Shown: positions 16,891 to 26,426, counted from the first letter of the stretch. The stretch: DNA of 64,000 nt from Cryobacterium sp. M96 (GCF_002929845.1 NZ_PJJS01000050.1:112139-176138); one strand, 5' to 3'. A program made the numbers and translations. The notes: generated by a model not told the origin, from the letters alone.

Positions 16891-17415
16891 TCAGCTCCCG
16901 GCCAGCGGCGTCGGCCCGCGTCCGAGGATGCCGGCACGCACCAGGAGCAGGTACAACTGGCAGCCGAGGCAGTAATCGAACACGGCGTTCAGGAACGCCG
17001 CGACGAACGCGACGCCGGCAGCGACGCCCACAGCGGGCGTCAGCCCGGCCAGACCGAGCACCACGCCGGTCACGGTGACCAGCAGCCCTACCCCCTGCGC
17101 AAACGTCGGCGGGGCCGCTTTCTCCAGTGCGGTGGGCGGGCCGAGCCGCGGCCGCACGACGGTCTTGAACAGCACGCCGTAAGGGTGCCGCCCGGCGCCG
17201 GCGAACGCACCCCAGGCAAAGAGGGCCGCCAGGATCGTGAGGAGGACGAAGGCGGCAACGGATGCCCCGGTCAGCGACAGGAACACCACCACCAGGAGCA
17301 GAACGGCCGTGATCGCGGCGCCGAAGCGTGGTCCGCGCGGGTCGAGGTCCGGGCGATCCGGGCGGGCCCGGCGCGCGGAGGGCTGCGGCCGGGGCTCAGC
17401 GGGCGAACTGGGCAT
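16891..17415 (-). CDS. DUF4395 membrane protein with CxxC
   Basis: 174 residues with a Pro/Arg-rich N-terminus and about four hydrophobic helices. A CxxC pair is in FDYCLGCQLYLL near the C-terminus. DUF4395 proteins are commonly encoded beside thioredoxin-like or rhodanese genes, as here: the start overlaps the upstream thioredoxin-like gene by 20 nt. A role in membrane thiol redox transfer is inferred from this pairing and the CxxC; it has not been shown for the family. Confidence 0.8.
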   Translation of the reverse strand: MPSSPAEPRPQPSARRARPDRPDLDPRGPRFGAAITAVLLLVVVFLSLTGASVAAFVLLTILAALFAWGAFAGAGRHPYGVLFKTVVRPRLGPPTALEKAAPPTFAQGVGLLVTVTGVVLGLAGLTPAVGVAAGVAFVAAFLNAVFDYCLGCQLYLLLVRAGILGRGPTPLAGS

Positions 17416-17869
17416 GGCTGCTCCCGGTGAGGTCGTCGAGTTGCCGGAGGACGCCGGCCCGGTTCGGAACGCCGCCGATCCGGGCGCGCACCTGACCGGT
17501 TCCGTCGAGGATGAGTGTGGTCGGGGTCTGCAGGATCCCGAACCGGTTCGCGAGGTCGCGGCGGTGGGTCAGGTCGACGTCCAGGTGCGCGACGCCGGGA
17601 CGGGACCGGGCCAGGCCGGCGAGGAGCACCTGGGTGCCGGGGCAGCGGGCGCAGTGACTAGTGGAAAACTGCACGAGCGTGGCGTTCGCGCCGAACGGAA
17701 CCCGGCTGCTGACATCCGCCGGCGTGAGCGCGTCCGGCACGCCGAGCGCCTCCGGAGCCGCCGGGTTGACCACGATGGGGCGCCCCTGGCGGGACCGCCA
17801 GAAGAGGCCCAGCACGGTGGTGCCCGAGACAAGAACCAGCACGAGAATCAGGGCGGAGGTCGAACTCAT
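17396..17869 (-). CDS. Membrane-anchored thioredoxin-like protein
   Basis: 157 residues. An N-terminal hydrophobic anchor (about residues 5-23) is followed by a thioredoxin fold with active site TSHCARCPGT (CxxC) and cis-proline loop LQTPTTLIL. The signal-anchor suggests the domain faces outward. The 3' end overlaps the DUF4395 gene by 20 nt, so the two make a coupled redox pair. Alternative: a ResA/TlpA-like disulfide reductase. Confidence 0.85.
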   Translation of the reverse strand: MSSTSALILVLVLVSGTTVLGLFWRSRQGRPIVVNPAAPEALGVPDALTPADVSSRVPFGANATLVQFSTSHCARCPGTQVLLAGLARSRPGVAHLDVDLTHRRDLANRFGILQTPTTLILDGTGQVRARIGGVPNRAGVLRQLDDLTGSSHAQFAR

Positions 17870-17935
17870 GCTGCGACGTTACAAGGATCTCGGGCCGGGC
17901 GGGTCCGTGTGACGACAGGTTACGCGTGCAGCAGG

Positions 17936-17941
17936 TATCGT
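17936..17941 (+). promoter_or_regulatory. -10 box of a predicted leaderless thyX transcript
   Basis: TATCGT ends 6 nt before the GTG start at 17948. There is no ribosome site. It supports this start against a much longer open frame. Confidence 0.55.
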
Positions 17942-17947
17942 TTAGCC

Positions 17948-18685
17948 GTGTCTGAAATTGAGTTCCGCTCCGATGTAACCGTCGAACTGGTGCGCGCAAG
18001 CGCCCACGACTCCGATGTGCTGTTCGCCGCACGGGTGTCGACTCAGGGGGAGCAGACCCTGACCAAGGCCCTGCTCGAGGAATCGGACGGCGACGCCCCG
18101 AGCACGGGTGACGCCGGGCTGATCAACTACCTCATGCGCGACCGCCACGGCTCGCCGTTCGAGCACAACTCGATGACCTTTTACGTGCAGGCGCCGATCT
18201 TCGTATTCCGCGAGTTCATGCGGCACCGCATCGCCTCCTATAACGAGGAATCGGGCCGCTATCGCGAGCTGAATCCGGTCTTCTACGTTCCGGCCCCGAC
18301 CCGCAACCTCGTGCAGGTCGGCAAGCCCGGCGCCTACGACTTCCTGCCCGGCACGGCCGAGCAGGCCGCGCTGGTCGACCAGCTGACCCGCGAGGCCTCC
18401 GCGCACGCCTACGCGTCGTATCAACGGATGCTCGAAGCCGGCGTGGCCCGCGAGGTTGCCCGCATCGTGTTGCCGCTCAACATCTTCTCCTCGATGTACG
18501 TGACCATGAACGCCCGGTCGCTGATGAACTTTCTCAGTCTGCGTACCAAGCGCGAGGGAACCCACTTCCCGTCGTTCCCGCAGCGCGAGATCGAGATGTG
18601 CGCCGAGAAGATGGAAGACCAGTTCGCGACCTTGATGCCGCTCACCTACGCCGCCTTCAACAAGAACGGTCGCGTCGCCCCGTAA
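17948..18685 (+). CDS. thyX: Flavin-dependent thymidylate synthase
   Basis: A 245-residue ThyX, normal for the family. The defining motif RHRx7S region is FMRHRIASYNEESGRY. ThyX makes dTMP from dUMP using FAD/NADPH and methylene-THF. The GTG at 17948 is chosen: the frame is open 700 bp further upstream, but that stretch runs antisense through the thioredoxin genes, while MSEIEFRSDVTVEL matches a natural N-terminus. dapA follows 51 bp downstream with its own predicted promoter, then the second RNase J; a thyX-dapA-rnj order is common in actinobacteria. Confidence 0.93.
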   Translation: MSEIEFRSDVTVELVRASAHDSDVLFAARVSTQGEQTLTKALLEESDGDAPSTGDAGLINYLMRDRHGSPFEHNSMTFYVQAPIFVFREFMRHRIASYNEESGRYRELNPVFYVPAPTRNLVQVGKPGAYDFLPGTAEQAALVDQLTREASAHAYASYQRMLEAGVAREVARIVLPLNIFSSMYVTMNARSLMNFLSLRTKREGTHFPSFPQREIEMCAEKMEDQFATLMPLTYAAFNKNGRVAP

Positions 18686-18723
18686 CGTGACGCCGCGGCG
18701 GTGCGCGGCCGCACACTGACCGG

Positions 18724-18729
18724 TAGCCT
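18724..18729 (+). promoter_or_regulatory. -10 box of a predicted leaderless dapA transcript
   Basis: TAGCCT ends 7 nt before GTG at 18737. An ATG lies two codons further in. Confidence 0.5.
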
Positions 18730-18736
18730 GTCCCTC

Positions 18737-19714
18737 GTGTCTATGTCTCAGAATCCCTTCGGCCAGGTCCTCGTTGCCCTGGTGACTCCCTTCACCGCCG
18801 ACGGCGAAGTCGACTGGGCGGGCGTTGCCCAGCACATCGACGACGTCATCAACGCCGGAGCGGACGGCATCGTCGTCACCGGCACCACCGGTGAGACGTC
18901 TACCCTCACCGACGCGGAGAAGATTCGCCTGGTCGAGGTCGGCAAGGATATCTCGGGCGGACGCGCGAAGATCATCACCGGCGGCGGGTCCAACGAGACC
19001 GCCCACGCCATGCAGCTTGCCAAGCAGAGCGAGAAGGCGGGCGCCGACGGCAACATGATCGTCACCCCGTACTACAACAAGCCCACCCAGGCCGGCGTTC
19101 TCACCCACTTCCGCATGATCGCGGATGCCACGGATCTGCCCGTGATCCTCTACGACATCCCCGGACGCACCGGTATCCCGATCGAATACAAGACGATCCT
19201 GCGGGCCGCGAAGCACCCGAACATCCTCGCCGTCAAAGACGCCAAGGGTGACCTGGCCCAGGTCAGCCGCGTGCTCAACCAGACCGACCTGATGTACTTC
19301 TCCGGCGACGACCCCAACGTTCTGCCGCACCTCTCGATCGGGGCGACCGGCCTGATCGGGGTCACGGCGAACATCGCCGCCACCCCGTATCGCCAGATGG
19401 TCGACGCCGTGAATGCGGGCGACCTGAAGGCGGCCACCGCCGCGCATCAGCAGCTCGAACCGCTGGTGCGGGCCTGCATGACGCACGTTCCGGGTACGGT
19501 CGCGGTCAAGTACATCCTGCACGGCCTCGGCCGAATCAACAGCCCGCGCGTGCGCCTGCCCCTCGTCGGCCCGGAGGAGTGGGAAGCCGCCCAGATCGAA
19601 GACGAAATAGACCTGGTCAAGAACATCCCCGGGGTCAACTTCTCCAACTTCCGCCCGGACCGCAATGCCGCGGCCGGCGGCGCCCTGCCGAAGGTCGCCG
19701 GAACGACACGCTGA
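18737..19714 (+). CDS. dapA: 4-hydroxy-tetrahydrodipicolinate synthase
   Basis: A 325-residue class I aldolase (323 if the ATG at 18743 is used). The pyruvate-binding loop is TGTTGETSTL, the catalytic tyrosine is in MIVTPYYNKPTQAG, and the Schiff-base lysine is in ILAVKDAKGD. It condenses pyruvate with aspartate semialdehyde, the entry to lysine and diaminopimelate. It is followed 28 bp later by RNase J paralog 2, the usual actinobacterial dapA-rnj pairing. Confidence 0.94.
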   Translation: MSMSQNPFGQVLVALVTPFTADGEVDWAGVAQHIDDVINAGADGIVVTGTTGETSTLTDAEKIRLVEVGKDISGGRAKIITGGGSNETAHAMQLAKQSEKAGADGNMIVTPYYNKPTQAGVLTHFRMIADATDLPVILYDIPGRTGIPIEYKTILRAAKHPNILAVKDAKGDLAQVSRVLNQTDLMYFSGDDPNVLPHLSIGATGLIGVTANIAATPYRQMVDAVNAGDLKAATAAHQQLEPLVRACMTHVPGTVAVKYILHGLGRINSPRVRLPLVGPEEWEAAQIEDEIDLVKNIPGVNFSNFRPDRNAAAGGALPKVAGTTR

Positions 19715-19742
19715 CCGCTCCACCGAACCCCGAGGAGGGCCT

Positions 19743-21419
19743 GTGCCCATCGATGTGTACGACCCGGCCCCGCTCACAGCGGGAACCCTCCGCATCACGC
19801 CGATCGGTGGCCTCGGCGAAATCGGCCGCAACATGACCACGTTCGAGATCGACGGCAAGCTGCTGATCGTCGACTGCGGGGTGCTGTTCCCCGAGGAGCA
19901 CCAGCCGGGCGTGGACCTGATCCTCCCCGACTTCAGCCCCATCCGGGACCGCCTCGACGACATCCTCGCGGTCGTGCTCACGCACGGCCACGAGGACCAC
20001 ATCGGCGCCGTCCCCTACCTTCTGAAGCTGCGTGCAGACATCCCGCTGATCGGTTCGGGCCTGACCCTCGCCTTTATCGAGGCAAAGCTCAAGGAACACA
20101 AGATCACGCCGTACACGCTGCAGGTCAAGGAGGGCCAGACGGAACGGCTCGGCCCGTTCAACCTCGAGTTCGTCGCCGTCAACCATTCCATCCCCGACGC
20201 CCTGGCTGTGGCCATCAAGACCGCCGGCGGCACCGTGCTGCACACCGGCGACTTCAAGATGGACCAGCTGCCGCTCGACAACCGCCTCACCGACCTGCGC
20301 GAATTCGCGCGCCTCGGCACCGAGGGCGTCGACCTGTTCCTGGTCGATTCCACCAACGCGGATGTCCCGGGCTTCACACCCACGGAACGCTCCATCGGCC
20401 CCGTCCTCGACGACGTCATCGCCCGGGCTCCCCGACGGGTGATCGTGGCCAGCTTCTCCAGCCACGTGCACCGGGTGCAGCAGGTGCTCGACGCCGCCCA
20501 CGCGAACGGTCGCCGCGTCGCGCTCCTGGGCCGCTCGATGGTGCGCAACATGACCATCGCCGCCGACCTCGGCCACCTGCGGGTGCCGGAGGGTGTGCTG
20601 GTGGACTTCAGGAAGGCCGGCAACATCCAGGGCGACAAGATCGTCTACATGTCCACGGGCTCGCAGGGGGAGCCGATGGCCGTGCTCAGCCGGATGGTCA
20701 ACCAGGACCACCAGATCGAAGTCGGCCACGGCGACACCGTCATCCTGGCGTCCAGCCTGATTCCCGGCAACGAGAACGCGGTCTACCGGATCATCGACGG
20801 CCTGACCAAGCTGGGCGCCACAGTGGTGCACAAGGGTAATGCGAAGGTGCACGTCTCCGGGCACGCCGCCGCCGGGGAACTGACCTACTGTTACAACATC
20901 CTGAAGCCGAAGAATGTGCTGCCCGTGCACGGCGAATACCGGCACCTGGTCGCCAATGCCAAGCTCGCGGTGCAGACCGGCGTGCCGGAGGCGAACGTGC
21001 TCCTTGCCGAGGACGGCACGGTCATCGACCTGCGGGACGGTGTGGCCACCAAGGTCGGCCAGCTGGACCTCGGCTACGTCTACGTCGACGGCTCCACCGT
21101 CGGCGAGATCACCGAGGCCGACCTCAAGGACCGCCGAACCCTCGCCGAGGAGGGATTCATCTCGATTATCATCGTGGTCGACGCCGCCACCGGCAAGGTG
21201 ATCGTCGGGCCCGAGATCCACGCGAAGGGCTTCGCCGAAGACGCCTCGGTGTTCGACGCCGTGCGCCCGAAAATCGAGGCGGCCCTGGCGGAAGCCGCCG
21301 AGCACGGGGTGCGCGACCCGTTCGCGCTGCAGCAGATCGTGCGCCGCACGGTCGGCCGCTGGGTGAATACCGCCTTCCGTCGCCGCCCGATGATCGTCCC
21401 TCTGGTGATCGAGGCCTGA
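19743..21419 (+). CDS. rnj: Ribonuclease J, paralog 2 (dapA-linked)
   Basis: A 558-residue beta-CASP RNase. Motifs HGHEDHIGA, NHSIPDA, HTGDFKMD and the C-terminal PVHGEYRHL are all canonical. The GTG start at 19743 has AGGAGG just upstream (19731-19736). It is clearly paralogous to the gene at 4189 over the whole length, so this genome has two complete RNase J enzymes, both with intact metal ligands. This copy holds the conserved position after dapA and is the likely ancestral one; the pair may act as a heteromer as in Bacillus J1/J2 (inference). Confidence 0.93.
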   Translation: MPIDVYDPAPLTAGTLRITPIGGLGEIGRNMTTFEIDGKLLIVDCGVLFPEEHQPGVDLILPDFSPIRDRLDDILAVVLTHGHEDHIGAVPYLLKLRADIPLIGSGLTLAFIEAKLKEHKITPYTLQVKEGQTERLGPFNLEFVAVNHSIPDALAVAIKTAGGTVLHTGDFKMDQLPLDNRLTDLREFARLGTEGVDLFLVDSTNADVPGFTPTERSIGPVLDDVIARAPRRVIVASFSSHVHRVQQVLDAAHANGRRVALLGRSMVRNMTIAADLGHLRVPEGVLVDFRKAGNIQGDKIVYMSTGSQGEPMAVLSRMVNQDHQIEVGHGDTVILASSLIPGNENAVYRIIDGLTKLGATVVHKGNAKVHVSGHAAAGELTYCYNILKPKNVLPVHGEYRHLVANAKLAVQTGVPEANVLLAEDGTVIDLRDGVATKVGQLDLGYVYVDGSTVGEITEADLKDRRTLAEEGFISIIIVVDAATGKVIVGPEIHAKGFAEDASVFDAVRPKIEAALAEAAEHGVRDPFALQQIVRRTVGRWVNTAFRRRPMIVPLVIEA

Positions 21420-21531
21420 TCCCGCCGAGGGCGACGGATGCCGCGCGTCCGCCCAGCCCTGACGTCGCGGTCGCTGATCGCCGCCCGCAGGCGTTTTGGC
21501 GTGCCTAAGCCCCAATGTCGGGGGATCGAAG

Positions 21532-21537
21532 TACCGT
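21532..21537 (+). promoter_or_regulatory. -10 box of a predicted leaderless ftsK transcript
   Basis: TACCGT ends 6 nt before ATG 21544. It supports this start over an upstream in-frame ATG at 21496. Confidence 0.45.
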
Positions 21538-21543
21538 GGTTGC

Positions 21544-24489
21544 ATGGCTACGAGCACTAAGTCGAACGGTCGCGCCCGCAGCACGCCTGCGCGCGGCACC
21601 CCGGCGCGCAAGCCCGCAGCCCGCACCGCCGCTCAGAAGACGGTCAAGTTCACCGCGGTCGAGGTCAAGCCGAGCCTGTTCGTGCGGTCGTGGACGGCCC
21701 TGGCCCACGTGACCGGCGGGGCTGCCCGCGCGCTCGGCCCGGAGAAGCTCTCCAAAGAAGAGCGCCGCGACGGCCTGCCCTTCTTCCTCGTGCTGCTCTC
21801 AGTCTCCGGCGCCGTGATCGAGTGGTTCCTGATCAACAACGCGGTCGCCCAGACCCTCGACGCCTGGACCTTCGGCGGATTGTTCGGCCGCGTCGCGTTC
21901 GCCCTGCCCGTGATCATGCTGCTCTTCTCCGTCTGGCTGTTCCGCAAACCCAGTTCGGTGCACGACAACGGCCGCATCGGCATCGGACTATCCGTGCTAC
22001 TCGTTTCGGTGTCGGGTCTCTGCCACATCTTCGGTGGCCAGCCTGCCCCCAGCGACGGCATGGAGACCCTCGCACTGGCCGGCGGTGTCATCGGCTGGAT
22101 GATCGCTGCCCCCCTGATCTACCTGACCACGGCGATCGGTGCCACCATCGTCGTCATCCTGCTTCTTGCCCTGAGCCTCTTCATCATCACCAAGACCCCG
22201 CCCAACCGCATTGGTGAACGCAGCCGGGAGCTCTATGCCTGGCTGTTCGGGGCCCAGCTCCCCGATCCCGAGGAGCGCGCCGCCGCCCGGGAAGCGAAGC
22301 ATGAGAAGGCCGTTCAGGTCGAACTGGACGGGGTCGACGATGACGACGGAGATGCCGGAGCGCTGCCCTGGTGGCGGCGCAACACGAGCAAGCGCGAGGA
22401 GGACCCTGACTTCGGCGGGCCGCTCGGCCCGAACGGCGCCGGTACCCCCGCCGACGATCCGAACGCCGCAGGCCCGCACGGCGCCGACCCGCTGCGCACC
22501 CTGCTCGGCGGCGACAAACGAGGCAGCTTCGACACCGCGCTGGAGACGACGCCGACGACCCCCGGTCCCAACCAGGACCATTACGGCACCGAGGTGCTCG
22601 AAGACCTGCTCCGAGCCGAAGACGTCCTCAAACGTTTCACGGGCGCGATCGACCTGCCGCAGGGCTCGTCGACCGGGCTCCAGGCCGACGACCAGACGGG
22701 CCTGACCGAGGTTCTTCCCGGTTTGACCGGAGCAGGATTCGACGCACTCGACCCGGCCGCGGCCGGTGGGGCCGCCGGTTCCGCCGACACGCGCCTGTCC
22801 CTGGTGCCGGCCCCGGTTCCGCCGGCATCAGACCAGCCCGCCGCACCCTACCTGCTGCCCTCGGACACGACCCTCACCAAGGGCCCGCCGGCCAAGGCCC
22901 GGTCGGCGGCCAACGACGAGATCGTCAAGTCCATCACCGAGGTGCTCCGCCAGTTCCAGGTCGACGCGAAGGTGACCGGTTTCTCCCGCGGCCCCACCGT
23001 CACCCAGTACGAGATCCAGCTCGGCCCCGGAGTCAAGGTGGAGCGCGTCACCGCGCTGAGCAAAAACCTCTCCTACGCCGTCGCCTCAAACGAGGTGCGC
23101 ATCCTGTCGCCGATCCCGGGCAAGAGCGCGATCGGCATCGAGATCCCCAACACCGACCGCGAAATCGTCACCCTCGGTGACGTGCTCCGCTCCCCGGCGG
23201 CCTCGAACAGCACCCACCCGATGACCATCGGCGTCGGGAAAGACGTCGGCGGCGGCTTCGTGCTCGCCAACCTCGCCAAGATGCCTCACCTCCTGGTCGC
23301 CGGTTCCACCGGTTCCGGCAAGTCCAGCTTCGTCAACTCCATGATCACGAGCCTGCTCATGCGGGCCAAGCCGAGCGACGTGCGCATGGTGCTGATCGAC
23401 CCGAAGCGGGTCGAGCTGGCTGCCTACGCGGGGGTTCCACACCTGATCACGCCCATCATCACCAGTCCGAAAAAGGCCGCCGAGGCGCTGCAGTGGGTGG
23501 TGAAGGAGATGGACATGCGTTACGACGACCTGGCCAGCTTCGGATTCCGCCACATCGACGACTTCAACAAGGCCGTCGTCAACAACGAGATCGTGCTGCC
23601 CGCCGGCAGCCTGCGCAGCCTCAAGCCGTATCCCTACCTCCTGGTCGTCGTCGACGAGCTCGCCGACCTGATGATGGTCGCACCGCGCGACGTCGAAGAC
23701 TCGATCGTGCGCATCACCCAGCTGGCCCGCGCGTCGGGCATCCATCTCGTGCTCGCCACCCAGCGCCCCAGCGTCGACGTCGTCACGGGCCTGATCAAGG
23801 CCAACGTGCCCTCCCGCCTCGCCTTCGCCGTGACCAGCGTCACCGATTCCCGGGTCATCCTCGACCAGCCGGGCGCCGACAAGCTGATCGGGCAGGGCGA
23901 CGCCCTGTTCCTGCCGATGGGAGCCTCCAAGGCGATCCGCGTGCAGGGGGCCTGGGTGAACGAGGCCGAGATCGAACGCGTCGTCAAGCACGTCACTCTG
24001 CAGGCCCGCCCCGACTATCGGCCGGATGTCTCCATGGTCGCCCCCCGCAAAGAAATCGACTCCGACATCGGAGATGACCTCGAGGTGCTCCTCGCAGCGG
24101 CGGAACTGGTCGTGTCGACCCAGTTCGGGTCCACGTCGATGCTGCAGCGCAAGCTCCGGGTCGGCTTCGCCAAGGCGGGCCGCCTGATGGACCTGCTCGA
24201 GTCCCGCGAAATCGTCGGTCCCTCCGAGGGATCGAAAGCGCGCGACGTGCTCGTCTCCGTGGAGCAGCTGCCCGGCGTGCTGGCCCTGCTGCGCGGCTCC
24301 GACGCCGAACACCACGCTGCCACGGCCACCGCTCAGGCCGCCGCAGCTCACCAGTCCGCGGCCCAGCACACGCCCGGCCCGCCCGATCCGCGCTACGCCG
24401 ACGACCCGGTCGCCAAAATGTCGGAGGGGTACCTTGAAGAAGACGCATCTCCCGATGAAGACGCCTGGCAACTGACCGACAGGGACTGA
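21544..24489 (+). CDS. ftsK: DNA translocase FtsK/SpoIIIE
   Basis: 981 residues. A basic N-tail is followed by about four membrane helices (roughly residues 75-230), then a long acidic/Pro/Ala linker (to about 455). The alpha-beta motor has Walker [15 protein letters not shown] and Walker [16 protein letters not shown], and the C-terminal gamma winged helix is [20 protein letters not shown]. It pumps chromosomes through the septum and activates dimer resolution. Codons 11-30 form four 15-bp repeats ([20 protein letters not shown]). The stop is 3 bp before pgsA. Confidence 0.95.
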   Translation: MATSTKSNGRARSTPARGTPARKPAARTAAQKTVKFTAVEVKPSLFVRSWTALAHVTGGAARALGPEKLSKEERRDGLPFFLVLLSVSGAVIEWFLINNAVAQTLDAWTFGGLFGRVAFALPVIMLLFSVWLFRKPSSVHDNGRIGIGLSVLLVSVSGLCHIFGGQPAPSDGMETLALAGGVIGWMIAAPLIYLTTAIGATIVVILLLALSLFIITKTPPNRIGERSRELYAWLFGAQLPDPEERAAAREAKHEKAVQVELDGVDDDDGDAGALPWWRRNTSKREEDPDFGGPLGPNGAGTPADDPNAAGPHGADPLRTLLGGDKRGSFDTALETTPTTPGPNQDHYGTEVLEDLLRAEDVLKRFTGAIDLPQGSSTGLQADDQTGLTEVLPGLTGAGFDALDPAAAGGAAGSADTRLSLVPAPVPPASDQPAAPYLLPSDTTLTKGPPAKARSAANDEIVKSITEVLRQFQVDAKVTGFSRGPTVTQYEIQLGPGVKVERVTALSKNLSYAVASNEVRILSPIPGKSAIGIEIPNTDREIVTLGDVLRSPAASNSTHPMTIGVGKDVGGGFVLANLAKMPHLLVAGSTGSGKSSFVNSMITSLLMRAKPSDVRMVLIDPKRVELAAYAGVPHLITPIITSPKKAAEALQWVVKEMDMRYDDLASFGFRHIDDFNKAVVNNEIVLPAGSLRSLKPYPYLLVVVDELADLMMVAPRDVEDSIVRITQLARASGIHLVLATQRPSVDVVTGLIKANVPSRLAFAVTSVTDSRVILDQPGADKLIGQGDALFLPMGASKAIRVQGAWVNEAEIERVVKHVTLQARPDYRPDVSMVAPRKEIDSDIGDDLEVLLAAAELVVSTQFGSTSMLQRKLRVGFAKAGRLMDLLESREIVGPSEGSKARDVLVSVEQLPGVLALLRGSDAEHHAATATAQAAAAHQSAAQHTPGPPDPRYADDPVAKMSEGYLEEDASPDEDAWQLTDRD
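21574..21633 (+). repeat. 15-bp in-frame repeat in the ftsK 5' end, four units
   Basis: Four 15-bp units at 21574, 21589, 21604 and 21619 encode [20 protein letters not shown]. They are imperfect at the DNA level. Arg/Ala/Pro-rich tails of this kind may contact DNA or membrane; no function is shown. Confidence 0.65.
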
Positions 24490-24492
24490 CCC

Positions 24493-25092
24493 ATGGCCAC
24501 ACCATCCACGCCGGTCGTCCGGCCCAGCAACTGGAATCTCCCGAATCTGATCACGATCGTGCGCATCCTGCTCGCGCCTGTGTTCATCTATATGCTCCTC
24601 GCCGACGCCGGTCAGGACGGCGCGCTGCGCTGGTGGGCGGCCGCCCTGTTCATCGTGGCCATCGCCACCGACGGGATCGACGGGGCCATCGCCCGTCGGC
24701 ACAACCTGGTCACCGACCTCGGCAAGATCCTCGATCCGATCGCCGACAAGGTGCTCACCGGCGGAGCCCTGGTCTGCCTTTCCATCCTCGGCGAACTGTG
24801 GTGGTGGGTGACCATCGTCATCCTCGTGCGTGAAGTCGGCATCACGGTGTTCCGGTTCGTCATGCTGAAGGACCGGGTCATCCCGGCGTCACGGGGTGGC
24901 AAGCTCAAGACCGTGTTGCAGTCCGTGGCGATCTCCCTCGCCCTCGTGCCCCTCTGGCTGCTGCTGGGCGACTGGATTTACTGGGTCAACTGGACGGCCA
25001 TGGCCATCGCCCTCATCGTTACCGTCGTCACCGGGTTCGACTACCTCGTGGCCGCGCGGCGCGAGAACCGGCTCCAGCACGACCGTGGCTGA
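24493..25092 (+). CDS. pgsA: CDP-diacylglycerol--glycerol-3-phosphate 3-phosphatidyltransferase
   Basis: A 199-residue integral membrane CDP-alcohol phosphotransferase. The complete family signature D-x2-DG-x2-AR-x8-G-x3-D-x3-D is present (from DGIDGAIARR to GKILDPIAD), so all metal-binding aspartates are intact. Several hydrophobic helices surround it. It makes phosphatidylglycerol phosphate. The ATG is 3 bp after ftsK, and the 3' end overlaps cinA by 8 nt, so ftsK-pgsA-cinA is one operon. Other CDP-alcohol transferases (e.g. phosphatidylinositol-phosphate synthase) are possible but this position is typical of pgsA. Confidence 0.88.
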   Translation: MATPSTPVVRPSNWNLPNLITIVRILLAPVFIYMLLADAGQDGALRWWAAALFIVAIATDGIDGAIARRHNLVTDLGKILDPIADKVLTGGALVCLSILGELWWWVTIVILVREVGITVFRFVMLKDRVIPASRGGKLKTVLQSVAISLALVPLWLLLGDWIYWVNWTAMAIALIVTVVTGFDYLVAARRENRLQHDRG

Positions 25093-25642
25093 TCCGATTC
25101 CTCCGGCATTCGACGAGGCCCTGTCACCTGCTGACATACCCGGGGCGACGGATGCCACCGCGCGCCTCGTCGCCGAGCTCACCCGCCGCGGCCTCACTAT
25201 CGCCGTGGCCGAGTCCCTTACCGGCGGGGCGCTGACAGCCGAACTCATCCGCATCCCCGGCGCATCCGTCGTCGTCAACGGGGGAGTGGTGGCGTACCAG
25301 AGTGCGCTCAAGCACACCCTCCTCGGCGTCGACGCGGCTCTGCTCGAGGAGCACGGCCCGGTGCACCCGCAGGTTGCCCTGCAGATGGCAGAGGGCGTGC
25401 GTACGCGCCTCGCCGTCGACGGCCGGCCCGCCGACATCGGCATCGCCACGACGGGTGTGGCAGGGCCCGACGGCCAGGGTGGCCACGAGCCCGGAACGGT
25501 GTTCCTCGGGCTGGCTCGTGGAGGAGAAGTATCGGTCATCCCGCTCCGGCTGCACGGAGACCGTGCCCTCATTCGAGCGGCCTCCGTGGCCGCGGCCGTC
25601 GAAGCTGTGTGGCAGCTGTTAGCCCGTGACGCGGTGGAATAG
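25085..25642 (+). CDS. cinA: CinA C-terminal domain protein (nicotinamide-nucleotide amidase, PncC-like)
   Basis: 185 residues consisting only of the CinA C-terminal amidase domain. Conserved segments are IAVAESLTGGALTAEL, NGGVVAYQSALK, ATTGVAGPDGQGG and GTVFLGLA. The enzyme deamidates nicotinamide mononucleotide. GTG at 25085 overlaps the pgsA stop by 8 nt and is preferred to upstream frames inside pgsA. The pgsA-cinA-clgR-recA order is conserved in actinobacteria. Confidence 0.9.
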   Translation: MADPIPPAFDEALSPADIPGATDATARLVAELTRRGLTIAVAESLTGGALTAELIRIPGASVVVNGGVVAYQSALKHTLLGVDAALLEEHGPVHPQVALQMAEGVRTRLAVDGRPADIGIATTGVAGPDGQGGHEPGTVFLGLARGGEVSVIPLRLHGDRALIRAASVAAAVEAVWQLLARDAVE

Positions 25643-25831
25643 TTCCCCGAATTCCGTGGTTACAACGAGCATATTCACAAGAAAAGCCCAGTCGATATCG
25701 GTAGTGTCAGGGTGTTCAAGGTTGTAGTACTCTTGCGATCCAACACACGCAACCACCCGGTTGAGTGGGCGCCAGAAGTATAAAACGGTACTCGATAAGC
25801 AACACATAATCAGTACGAGAAGGAGGTTCCG
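25643..25831 (+). promoter_or_regulatory. clgR promoter region
   Basis: 189 bp. TATAAA at 25779-25784 is a good -10 candidate. An inverted repeat TTGCG-N10-CGCAA (25733-25752) lies upstream and could be an operator. AGGAGG at 25821-25826 is the ribosome site. A minus-strand open frame across the region is not credible. Confidence 0.45.
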
Positions 25832-26137
25832 ATGATTCTTGTTCGACAGGAAATCGGCGATGTGCTCAGGGACTTCCGCCTGCAGAAAGGGCGCACACTC
25901 CGTCAGGTAGCCAGCAGGGCCAGTGTGGCCCTCGGGTATCTGAGCGAGGTGGAGCGTGGCCAGAAAGAAGCGTCTTCCGAGATTCTGGCTTCCGTTGCAG
26001 AAGCGTTGGAGACCCCGATCTCGGTCATCATGCGGGAAGTCGGCGACCGACTGGCCATCATCGAGGGAATCGACAGGTTCCCCGACACTGTGCCCGACGA
26101 GCTCGTGGCCAACTACGACGACATGATGGTGCGCTAG
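25832..26137 (+). CDS. clgR: ClgR-type XRE transcriptional regulator
   Basis: A 101-residue HTH_3 protein. The helix-turn-helix runs from VLRDFRLQKGRTLRQVASRA to LGYLSEVERGQKEASSEIL. In corynebacteria, mycobacteria and Streptomyces the homolog at this locus (between pgsA/cinA and recA) activates clp protease and other proteostasis/DNA-repair genes and is itself a Clp substrate. The C-terminus ends NYDDMMVR rather than in the Ala-Ala degron of some homologs. Strong ribosome site 6 nt before the ATG. Confidence 0.88.
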   Translation: MILVRQEIGDVLRDFRLQKGRTLRQVASRASVALGYLSEVERGQKEASSEILASVAEALETPISVIMREVGDRLAIIEGIDRFPDTVPDELVANYDDMMVR

Positions 26138-26146
26138 TTCCATCCC

Positions 26147-26368
26147 ATGCGGCTCAGTGAGTTCCGTCAGGCTCTGAGCGACGAGTTCGGCGAAGGCTAC
26201 GGTCGCGTCCTCACTCGAGATCTCATCCTGACCCCGTTTGGATGCACCGCCGACCAGGCTCTGGCCGGCGGTGCTTCGGCGCGCGACGTCTGGCTTGCCC
26301 TCTGCGCCGAGACGGATGTCCCGAAGGCCCGTTGGTACGGCGCGGGACTCCCCGCCGCCCGCAGCTAG
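26147..26368 (+). CDS. DUF3046 protein
   Basis: 73 residues, MRLSEFRQALSDEFGEGYGR followed by a short conserved C-terminus (DVWLALCAETDVPKARWYG). This actinobacteria-specific small protein is regularly found between clgR and recA. No enzymatic motif is visible and the function is unknown. It begins 9 bp after clgR and is probably co-transcribed. Confidence 0.85.
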   Translation: MRLSEFRQALSDEFGEGYGRVLTRDLILTPFGCTADQALAGGASARDVWLALCAETDVPKARWYGAGLPAARS

Positions 26369-26403
26369 TTTTCGCTCGACACGCCCTGGATTCCGTGGAA
26401 TTC

Positions 26404-26419
26404 TCGAATGCGTGTTCGC
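26404..26419 (+). promoter_or_regulatory. LexA (SOS) box of recA
   Basis: TCGAATGCGTGTTCGC matches the actinobacterial box TCGAAC-N4-GTTCGA at 10 of 12 fixed positions. It lies 8 bp before a TATACT -10 (26427-26432), so it would cover the -35 region. Confidence 0.8.
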
Positions 26420-26426
26420 ATTTTGA

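Noticed and set aside
25619-26143. 174-aa minus-strand ORF opposite clgR.
   Set aside because: It is the antisense shadow of clgR, and no ribosome site or family resemblance is visible.
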